Positions 1 through 5,983 of a stretch of 20,633 nucleotides of DNA are shown in pieces. The stretch is from the NCBI GenBank assembly GCA_012719195.1, contig JAAYAV010000405.1:1-20633 (forward strand), in the 5' to 3' direction. This DNA comes from Anaerolineae bacterium (GTDB taxonomy: Bacteria > Chloroflexota > Anaerolineae > DRVO01). A program made the position numbers and the translations under genes. The notes beneath the pieces are model-generated. The model was not told the origin of the DNA, made no database searches, and saw only the letters and a program-made list of their open reading frames with translations. The first letter of the stretch is position 1; every line of letters begins with the position of its first letter.

Positions 1-287
1 ACACGCCTCACGTTGAGGTGGCCGTACTGAAGCAGGCGGAGGAGGGCCGCGGTCTGGTGCTGCGCTTGTGGGAGACCGGCGGCCATGATCGGGACGCCAA
101 CCTAGTCTTCCCGCTGTGGGGCACCGAGTTGGCCGTGCCTCTCGGCCACCATCAGGTGAAGACGCTGCTGATATCAGCGCACGACGGTACGGTGGAGGCC
201 GCCGAGGTGGACTTACTGGAGCGGCCCGCGGCGGCAACGGGCCGGAGCACGGCGAAGAGCGCCGCGCCCGGGGCAGAGCAGCGCTAG
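1..287 (+). CDS. Alpha-mannosidase (GH38) C-terminal end, 5' truncated
   Basis: Open from the left edge (first full codon at 3) to the TAG at 285-287, so only about the last 94 residues are visible. The stretch reading VLKQAEEGRGLVLRLWE, followed by a short beta-rich segment and ending EVDLLE plus a low-complexity Ala/Arg tail, resembles the C-terminal beta domain of glycoside hydrolase family 38 alpha-mannosidases, where an 'ALK.AEDG.G.ILRLYE' strand and a closing 'NLLE' strand are typical. Those enzymes release terminal alpha-mannose from glycans. The catalytic domain lies outside the window, so activity cannot be judged. A GTG at 18 is internal to the reading frame and is not taken as a start because the frame is open upstream of it. 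thyX begins 1-13 nt downstream depending on start choice, so co-transcription is possible. Confidence 0.68.
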   Translation, partial: TPHVEVAVLKQAEEGRGLVLRLWETGGHDRDANLVFPLWGTELAVPLGHHQVKTLLISAHDGTVEAAEVDLLERPAAATGRSTAKSAAPGAEQR

Positions 288-300
288 TGTGGAGGGAGAG

Positions 301-906
301 TTGGAAGTCAAGCTGATCGCAATCACCAGGTACCTTGGCGGCAATGGCACAGCGGAGGAACTGATCGAAGCGGCCGGGCGCGCCTGCTATCGCAGTGAGC
401 CCAAGGGTCAACCGGGCGAGTTCGTCCAGCGCCGCATCGGCGAGGGCCATGAGAGCATCATCGAGCACGCCTCGGCGACGTTTGACATAAGTGGAATATC
501 GCGCGCTTGCAGCCACCAGTTGGTGCGGCACCGCATCGCCAGCTACAGCCAGGAGAGCCAGCGCTACGTGGACATGTCGGCGCCTGAGTTCGTCGTGCCC
601 CCCTCGGTGAGCGGGAACGCTGAAGCCGAGGCGGCCTTCGAACGCTTCTGCGACACCGTGTCCTCCGCCTACAGTGAGCTGCGCGAGTTGGGCATCCGTA
701 AGGAGGACGCTCGCTTCCTGTTGCCCAACGCGACCGCGACGCGCATCATCGTCACCATGAACTTCCGCTCCTGGCGTCACTTCATCGAGACTCGGGCACT
801 GGACCCGGGGGCGCAGTGGGAGATTCGTGAGCTGGCGCGCCGGGTGCTTGACGTGCTCAACGAGCAAGCTCCGAGCGTCTTCGGGGACCTGCATGCACGC
901 GCGTAG
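301..906 (+). CDS. thyX: Flavin-dependent thymidylate synthase ThyX
   Basis: Makes dTMP from dUMP using FAD/NADPH and methylene-tetrahydrofolate, in the cytoplasm. The family signature RHRxxSxxxxSxR is complete (RHRIASYSQESQR, residues about 76-88 counted from TTG 301), preceded by the conserved GHESIIEH segment and followed by NATATRIIVTMNFRSWRHF, typical of the C-terminal dUMP/FAD-binding part. About 201 residues is normal for the family. The open frame also allows GTG at 289, directly after the upstream stop, but the GGAGGGAG at 291-298 would then lie inside the gene; it sits about 5 nt before TTG 301, so TTG giving MEVKLIAITR is preferred. The 3' end overlaps the dCMP deaminase gene by 14 nt, which supports one operon supplying dTMP. 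No thyA is seen in the window. Confidence 0.95.
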   Translation: MEVKLIAITRYLGGNGTAEELIEAAGRACYRSEPKGQPGEFVQRRIGEGHESIIEHASATFDISGISRACSHQLVRHRIASYSQESQRYVDMSAPEFVVPPSVSGNAEAEAAFERFCDTVSSAYSELRELGIRKEDARFLLPNATATRIIVTMNFRSWRHFIETRALDPGAQWEIRELARRVLDVLNEQAPSVFGDLHARA

Positions 907-1360
907 AGAGCGTCCGGACCTGGACACCTACTTCATGCGCATAGCCCAGCTGGTGGGCACCCGGTCGACCTGCCTGCACCGACAAGTGGGCGCGGTGATC
1001 GTGCGCGGCAAGCAGATCGTCTCCACCGGCTACAACGGTGCTGCCGCCGGTCACCCGCACTGCCTCGAGATCGGCTGCGCCCGCGACAACGTTCCCTCGG
1101 GGCGCAACATGGAGTTGTGCCGCGCGGCCCACGCCGAGCAGAACGCCATCAACTTCGCTGCCCGCTACGGCATCGCCATCGAGGGGGCGTCGCTCTACTG
1201 TAACGTCTTCCCCTGCTCGGCCTGCGCCAAGAGCATCATCAACGCCGGCATCGTTCGTGTGGTATACGAAGTGGACTACCCAGACCCTCTGGCGAAGCAG
1301 GTCCTGTCGCTCATTGAGGTAAGGCAGTGGCAGCGGGAGGAGGGCGATGACCAGCCCTGA
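893..1360 (+). CDS. dCMP deaminase (ComEB-like cytidine/deoxycytidylate deaminase)
   Basis: Zinc-dependent deamination of dCMP to dUMP, the substrate of the preceding ThyX. The zinc/catalytic motifs are present: HAEQNAI with H80 and proton-shuttle E82, and PCSAC with C108 and C111 (numbered from ATG 893). The N-terminal RPDLDTYFMRIA and the VGAVIV...GYNGAAAG segment match dCMP deaminases rather than tRNA adenosine deaminases, as does the Cys/His-rich insert around residues 54-76 (HPHCLEIGC...ELCRAAH). The frame is open further upstream inside thyX, but those extra residues are unlike the family, so ATG 893 is chosen; 155 residues is a usual length. Overlap with thyX is 14 nt, and with ligA also 14 nt. 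Deamination followed by methylation makes a two-step dCMP to dTMP route. Confidence 0.93.
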   Translation: MHARRERPDLDTYFMRIAQLVGTRSTCLHRQVGAVIVRGKQIVSTGYNGAAAGHPHCLEIGCARDNVPSGRNMELCRAAHAEQNAINFAARYGIAIEGASLYCNVFPCSACAKSIINAGIVRVVYEVDYPDPLAKQVLSLIEVRQWQREEGDDQP

Positions 1361-3383
1361 GGAGGCCGCCGCCGAGGCCAAGCACCTGCGCGCGTTCCTC
1401 AACTACCACTCCTACCGCTACCACGTGCTGGACCAGCCCGAGGTCAGTGACGCCGAGTACGACCGGGCGATGGCCCGTCTGCGCGAGATCGAGGAGGTGT
1501 ACCCCGACCTGCGCACTGCCGATTCGCCCACTCAGCGCGTCGGTGGGCCGCCCTCGACGCAGTTCCGTTCCGTTCGGCACGATCTACCCATGCTCAGCCT
1601 CGACGACGCCTTCCAGGTCGAGAGCGTGCGCGAGTGGTACGAGCGGGTGCGACGTCTGCTCGAATTGGAGTCCGCCGCCAGAATGGCGCTGGTGGTGGAG
1701 CCTAAGGTGGACGGCCTAGCACTCAGCCTACGCTATGAGAGCGGGCTTCTGGTGCAAGCCGCCACCCGCGGCGACGGTACGACCGGCGAGGACGTCACCG
1801 CCAACGTACAGACCATTCGCGCCATTCCACTTCGCATACCGCTCGAAGGGGGCGAGACGCCGCCGCTTCTGGAGGTCCGTGGAGAGGCCTATCTCTCCTT
1901 ACGAGCCTTCGAGCGCCTCAACCGAGCCCGAGCGGAGCAGGGTGAGCCGGTGTTCGCCAATCCGCGCAACGCCGCCGCCGGGTCCATTCGCCAGCTTGAC
2001 CCGCGCGTTACCGCGCAGCGACCGCTGGCCTTTCTCGGTTACGGCGTCGGTCGGCGGGAGGGAGTGAGCATTGTCTCCCAGTGGGAGGCTCTCCGGCTGG
2101 TGGAGAGCCTGGGCCTTCCCGTTTCCAGCGATGCGCGCCGCTTCGAGGGCCTGGAGGAGGCGCTCGACTACTGCCTCGACTGGATGTCTCGTCGGGCCGA
2201 ACTGCCATTTGAGGCGGACGGGCTCGTCATCAAGGTGGACGATTTCGAGCTTCAGGACCGGCTGGGCGTCGTCGGGCGGGCGCCGCGTTGGGCAATTGCC
2301 CTCAAGTTCCCGCCTCGGGAGGAGACCACCCGGCTGCTGAGCATCGAGGTGAACGTCGGGCGCACCGGTGTGGTGACACCATACGCCGTTCTGGAGCCGG
2401 TCGAAATAGGTGGGGTAGTTGTGCGCCAAGCTAGCCTGCACAACGCCGACTACGTGCGCGAGCGGGACATACGCATCGGCGACACGGTGGTGGTGGCGCG
2501 GGCAGGCGACGTGATTCCGCAGGTGGTCGGGCCGGTGCCTAGCCTACGCACTGGATCGGAGACCCTGTTCGCCATGCCGGCGCATTGCCCTGCCTGCGGG
2601 TCCGTTCTCTCGCGTCTGGAGGACGAGGCGGGCACCTACTGCACCAACGCCGCCTGTCCGGCACAACGGGCTCGACATCTCGAGTACTTCGCCTCGCGCG
2701 GGGCCATGGACATCGAGGGCCTCGGCGAGAAGGTGGCCCAGCAGCTGACGTCCGCTGGGCTCGTCGATGACGTGGCCGACCTCTACCGGCTCCAGGAAGA
2801 GGATCTGCTGCAGTTGGACGGTTTCGCCGAGAAGCGCGCCCAGGCCCTCTTGGCGGGGATCGAACGGAGCAAGGAGAGACCCTTCGCGCGGGTGCTGCTG
2901 TCTTTGGGCATCCGCCGCGTGGGCTTCGTTGTGGCGCAGGCTTTGGCCGAGGAGTTTGGGGACATCGACAGCCTGGCTGCGGCGACAGTTGAGCGCATCG
3001 AGGGGGTGCATGGAATGGGCCCCTTCACCGCCGCTGCCGTCACACAGTGGTTTGCTCAGCCGCAGAACCGGGACTTGGTGGAGCGCCTTCGCCAGGCCGG
3101 CCTTCAGTTGGCGCAGCCCAAGAGCGAGACTAGCACTGGTCCCTTGGCTGGCCGAACGCTGGTCATTACGGGGCGCCTAGAGGGCCTGACCCGCTCCGAT
3201 GCCAAGCGGCTCATCTTCGAGGCGGGCGGCAAGGTGAGCGAGAGCGTGACCAAGTCGACCGATTACGTGGTCGTGGGGGAGGATCCGGGATCGAAGCTGC
3301 AGAAGGCCAAGAGCTTGGGCATCGCCGTGGTTGGCGAGAGCGAGTTGCTGGCTCTGCTGAGCGGCTCCGGTCCAGACCGCTGA
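1347..3383 (+). CDS. ligA: NAD-dependent DNA ligase LigA
   Basis: Seals nicks in duplex DNA using NAD+, in replication and repair. The full domain order is visible in 678 residues: Ia NAD-binding region (YHVLDQPEVSDAEYD, 25-39), adenylation domain with the active-site Lys at K120 in KVDG, the RGDGTTGEDVT motif, an OB fold, a Cys4 zinc finger (C414, C417, C432, C437), helix-hairpin-helix repeats (about 440-590) and a C-terminal BRCT domain (about 595-678, GRTLVITGRLEG...SKLQKA). Length is typical. ATG 1347 has a strong purine-rich SD (GGGAGGAGGG, 1335-1344) and overlaps the deaminase stop by 14 nt, so it is probably translationally coupled. No degraded motif was seen. A new promoter begins about 10 nt after its stop codon. 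Confidence 0.97.
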   Translation: MTSPEEAAAEAKHLRAFLNYHSYRYHVLDQPEVSDAEYDRAMARLREIEEVYPDLRTADSPTQRVGGPPSTQFRSVRHDLPMLSLDDAFQVESVREWYERVRRLLELESAARMALVVEPKVDGLALSLRYESGLLVQAATRGDGTTGEDVTANVQTIRAIPLRIPLEGGETPPLLEVRGEAYLSLRAFERLNRARAEQGEPVFANPRNAAAGSIRQLDPRVTAQRPLAFLGYGVGRREGVSIVSQWEALRLVESLGLPVSSDARRFEGLEEALDYCLDWMSRRAELPFEADGLVIKVDDFELQDRLGVVGRAPRWAIALKFPPREETTRLLSIEVNVGRTGVVTPYAVLEPVEIGGVVVRQASLHNADYVRERDIRIGDTVVVARAGDVIPQVVGPVPSLRTGSETLFAMPAHCPACGSVLSRLEDEAGTYCTNAACPAQRARHLEYFASRGAMDIEGLGEKVAQQLTSAGLVDDVADLYRLQEEDLLQLDGFAEKRAQALLAGIERSKERPFARVLLSLGIRRVGFVVAQALAEEFGDIDSLAAATVERIEGVHGMGPFTAAAVTQWFAQPQNRDLVERLRQAGLQLAQPKSETSTGPLAGRTLVITGRLEGLTRSDAKRLIFEAGGKVSESVTKSTDYVVVGEDPGSKLQKAKSLGIAVVGESELLALLSGSGPDR

Positions 3384-3392
3384 GTGACGCAG

Positions 3393-3422
3393 TTGTCGGG
3401 CGTCGGGCCGGTCTGCTACATT
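3393..3422 (+). promoter_or_regulatory. Extended -10 promoter for the oxidoreductase gene
   Basis: TTGTCG at 3393-3398, an 18-nt spacer, then TACATT at 3417-3422 preceded by TGC, giving an extended -10 (TGCTACATT). It lies between the ligA stop and the oxidoreductase ATG at 3476, predicting a leader of about 45 nt. The same TGCTAnATT core recurs upstream of DUF58. Called by eye from consensus similarity only. Confidence 0.5.
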
Positions 3423-3432
3423 CGGTGAACGC

Positions 3433-3455
3433 GCCGTCGCCCACAGGCGATCGGC
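3433..3455 (+). other. Leader hairpin in the oxidoreductase 5' UTR
   Basis: GCCGTCGCC and GGCGATCGGC can pair around the tetraloop CACA: five perfect inner pairs, one G-U, one bulged C, then three more pairs. It lies downstream of the predicted start of transcription and ends about 20 nt before ATG 3476, leaving the AGGGGGA ribosome site single-stranded. There is no T-run, so a terminator for ligA is less likely than a leader stem. Confidence 0.3.
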
Positions 3456-3475
3456 AGCAATAGGGGGATACAGGC

Positions 3476-4558
3476 ATGTCTGGAGACATCAGGGTAGGAA
3501 TCATCGGTGCCGGCGGCATTGCGCAGCACGCTCACATACCCGGCTACAAGGACGCGCCCGGCGTCAAGATCGTGGCCGTAGCTGACCCCAAGGAGGGTCG
3601 GGCGCAGAAGGTGGCGGACCACTTCGACATCCCCAACGCCTACACGAGTGCTGAGGACCTCCTGGCTGCGGGCGGGATCGATGCCGTAAGCATCTGCAGC
3701 CCTAACGCCTTCCACGCGAGCCAGTCCATCGCGGCGCTGAAGGCCGGGCTACACGTGTTGTGCGAGAAGCCCATGGCCATCAGCGTGCCCGACGCGGAGG
3801 CGATGATCGCCACCGCCAAGGAGACCGGCAAGCAGCTGATGATCGGCATGACCAACCGCTTCCGCCCCGACACTCAGACCCTGCGCGACTACGCTCAGGC
3901 AGGCATGCTCGGCGACATCTACTACTTCAAGGCGGGGTGGCTCCGCCGTAGCGGCATCCCCGGCTACGGCTCCTGGTTCACCACCAAGTCCCAGTCCGGT
4001 GGCGGCTGCCTACTCGACATCGGCGTGCATTACCTGGACCTGGCGCTGTGGATCGCGGGCTTCCCTAAGCCCGTGTCCGTTACCGGCACCACCTTCGCGG
4101 AGTTTGGCCCGCGCGGCTTAGCGCTGGGCAACTGGGGCGAGGACATCTACCGCGAGGGCAAGCAGACCTTCGATGTGGACGACTTGGCCACCGCCTTCAT
4201 CCGCTTCGAAGGCGGCCAGGTGCTGACGCTGGAGGTCTCTTGGGCCGCCCACGTCGGCGAGGGCGGGGAGAACTACATCCGCTTCCTGGGTACCAAGGGC
4301 GGCGCCGAGATGTCGTCCCGCAATGGCGCCGAGTACCCGGTCCGTTACTTCAGCGACTCCTTCGGCTCCAGCTATGACTCGACCGTCTACGTCAGCCCAG
4401 GAAGGAACACTCACTGGACCGAGATCAAGCATTTCGTGTCCTGTATCCGGGGCGAGGCGGAGTTGGCGATCAAGCACGAAGAAGCGCTGACGGTGATCAA
4501 GATCCTCAGCGCCATCTACGAGTCCGCCAAGACGGGCAAGTCCGTACAACTCTCGTAG
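3476..4558 (+). CDS. Gfo/Idh/MocA family NAD(P)-dependent oxidoreductase
   Basis: Probably oxidises or reduces a sugar, inositol or sugar-derived alcohol with NAD(P); the exact substrate cannot be read from sequence. The N-terminal Rossmann fold carries GAGGIA (11-16), the conserved EKP motif is at 97-99 (CEKPMAIS), and the C-terminal alpha/beta domain has GGGCLLDIGVHYLDL with the D181/H185 pair typical of the family's catalytic region. At 360 residues it is full length, with no signal peptide (no Tat motif), so it is cytoplasmic. ATG 3476 has AGGGGG about 8 nt upstream. It appears to be a single-gene unit: promoter at 3393-3422 and a strong hairpin at 4584-4614 behind it. Nearby GH38, sialidase-like and sugar-ABC genes suggest carbohydrate catabolism, but no gene directly beside it names the substrate. 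Confidence 0.92.
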   Translation: MSGDIRVGIIGAGGIAQHAHIPGYKDAPGVKIVAVADPKEGRAQKVADHFDIPNAYTSAEDLLAAGGIDAVSICSPNAFHASQSIAALKAGLHVLCEKPMAISVPDAEAMIATAKETGKQLMIGMTNRFRPDTQTLRDYAQAGMLGDIYYFKAGWLRRSGIPGYGSWFTTKSQSGGGCLLDIGVHYLDLALWIAGFPKPVSVTGTTFAEFGPRGLALGNWGEDIYREGKQTFDVDDLATAFIRFEGGQVLTLEVSWAAHVGEGGENYIRFLGTKGGAEMSSRNGAEYPVRYFSDSFGSSYDSTVYVSPGRNTHWTEIKHFVSCIRGEAELAIKHEEALTVIKILSAIYESAKTGKSVQLS

Positions 4559-4583
4559 CATCGTCCCGCGTCGCGGGCGCGAT

Positions 4584-4614
4584 GGGGGCCGGCCTCTCTT
4601 CGGGGCCGGCTCCC
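4584..4614 (+). terminator. GC-rich stem-loop after the oxidoreductase gene, possible terminator
   Basis: GGGGGCCGGCC (4584-4594) pairs with GGCCGGCTCCC (4604-4614) through 11 pairs, one of them G-U, around a 9-nt loop. It starts 26 nt after the stop codon and before the DUF58 promoter. No T-run follows (TGACTTGGGCC), so it is not a classical intrinsic terminator; U-less termination or 3'-end protection is possible. A smaller imperfect dyad (CATCG...CGATG) lies just before it at 4559-4584. Confidence 0.5.
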
Positions 4615-4658
4615 TGACTTGGGCCAGCATGCACCCGCTAGCGCCGTGCCAGAGCCTC

Positions 4659-4667
4659 TGCTAGATT
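4659..4667 (+). promoter_or_regulatory. Extended -10 promoter for a probable leaderless DUF58 transcript
   Basis: TGCTAGATT at 4659-4667 is an extended -10 (TGn plus TAnnnT). Its last base is only 8 nt before the DUF58 ATG at 4676, so transcription would start at or within a base or two of the initiator. No Shine-Dalgarno lies before that ATG, and no good -35 is seen, as is common for extended -10 promoters. The gap 4559-4675 otherwise holds only the hairpin described separately. Confidence 0.5.
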
Positions 4668-4675
4668 GGGCGCAA

Positions 4676-5983
4676 ATGCAGAACGGCGATCCCACCACCA
4701 CGCTTCGCCTGAACAGCCCGTGGCTGCCGGTGCTGCTCCTTCTGCTTGTCTTCCTGCAGGCCACCAACCCCTCGCCGGTGTGGCAGTACATGCTCACCGG
4801 GGTGCTCCTGGCCAATGCCGTCTCCTACTACTGGGCCCGCCAACTGCGCTCCAGCCTGACGGTGCAGCGCCGGGTCCTTTGGGCCTGGGCGCAGGTTGGC
4901 GACATGCTGGAGGAGGAGTTCGTCATCGAGAATCGCTCCTGGCTCCCCGTGGTCTGGGCCGAGGTGGCAGACCACTCCACGGTGCCCGGCCACGACGTCT
5001 CCCGCGTCGAGAGCGTCCCCGGGCGGGGACGGCGAACCTGGCGGGCACGATCGGTTTGCCGGCTGCGTGGCCACTTCCAGCTCGGCCCTTGGGAGCTGCG
5101 GACCGGAGATCCCTTCGCCGTTTTCTCGGTCGTGCACCACATCCCCGATGTAAGAGAGATCGTGGTGTTCCCGCCGGTGGTGCGCGTGCCCCAGCTCTCG
5201 TTGCCGCGGGGTGTGGCCAGCGGCACCTCGCGCAGCCTGGCCCGGGCCCAAGAGACGACCGTCGATGTGGCCGGAGTACGACCCTACGTTCCGGGAGACA
5301 GCCTCAGCCACGTGCACTGGCCCACCACCGCCCGCATGCGCGGGCTGTTCGTCAAGCAGTTCGATCGCGAGCCGAGCGGGTCGCTATGGATCCTGCTCGA
5401 CCTCGAAAGTGCGGTCCAGGCGGGCGAGGGGGAGGAGAGCACGGCTGAGTACGGCGTTATCGTGGCCGCTTCCCTGGCGCACATGGTACTGCGGGACAAC
5501 CGCCCCGTGGGCCTGTTCTGCACCGGCCGCTCGCGGGTGATGATCCGTCCCAATACGGGCATGCAGCACACCTGGGCAATCATGCGCGCGCTTACTTCGG
5601 TGCAACCGGGCGACGGCGTGCCTCTGGCGGTAGCGCTCGAGGAGTGGAGCCGGATCGCCTCGCGTGACTCCTCCCTGGCGGTGATCACGCCGGCCACCAC
5701 GCAGGAGTGGCTCTCGCCCCTGATGCGCGTAGCCGCCCGGGGGCTTGTCGCCGGAGTGACTCTGCTGGACGCCGCCTCCTTCGACGGCGTACCTCGCCCA
5801 CTGGCAGCGCTGGTATCAGCTCTAGCGGAGCTGCGCGTCTCAGCGCGTACGGTGAGCAGCGGCATGCAGTTCGAGCATCTGGTACCGCTCGCGTATCGCG
5901 GGGTGCTCCGGTTCAAGGTGGGAGGCACCGGGCGCGCCATCGCCATCCGGGAGCCGGCGTCCGCCGGCACGGGCATGCCATGA
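4676..5983 (+). CDS. DUF58 domain membrane protein
   Basis: DUF58 proteins are membrane-anchored, with a C-terminal von Willebrand A-like region, and occur with MoxR ATPases and TgpA-type transglutaminases; their biochemical role is not settled. Two hydrophobic segments (about 15-31 and 35-53) are followed by a beta-rich region (VRRVL...EEFVIENRSWLPV...), and then the DUF58 signature RPYVPGD (202-208) continuing to HVHWPTTAR, with W215 and R220. The next strand, LWILLDLES, fits the first strand of a vWA-like fold. ATG 4676 gives 435 residues; the frame is open to a TTG at 4619, but that start would lie upstream of the TGCTAGATT promoter and adds nothing conserved. It ends in an ATGA overlap with the transglutaminase gene, so the two are translationally coupled. 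No MoxR gene is visible nearby. Confidence 0.9.
   Translation: MQNGDPTTTLRLNSPWLPVLLLLLVFLQATNPSPVWQYMLTGVLLANAVSYYWARQLRSSLTVQRRVLWAWAQVGDMLEEEFVIENRSWLPVVWAEVADHSTVPGHDVSRVESVPGRGRRTWRARSVCRLRGHFQLGPWELRTGDPFAVFSVVHHIPDVREIVVFPPVVRVPQLSLPRGVASGTSRSLARAQETTVDVAGVRPYVPGDSLSHVHWPTTARMRGLFVKQFDREPSGSLWILLDLESAVQAGEGEESTAEYGVIVAASLAHMVLRDNRPVGLFCTGRSRVMIRPNTGMQHTWAIMRALTSVQPGDGVPLAVALEEWSRIASRDSSLAVITPATTQEWLSPLMRVAARGLVAGVTLLDAASFDGVPRPLAALVSALAELRVSARTVSSGMQFEHLVPLAYRGVLRFKVGGTGRAIAIREPASAGTGMP

Noticed and set aside
857..1402. 181-residue - strand open frame opposite the dCMP deaminase
   Set aside because: Antisense shadow; the + strand frame has complete catalytic motifs.
5707..5979. 91-residue N-terminal extension of the TgpA-like protein
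   Set aside because: Lies wholly inside DUF58 in another frame; ATG 5980 forms a canonical ATGA overlap and begins a normal N-terminus.
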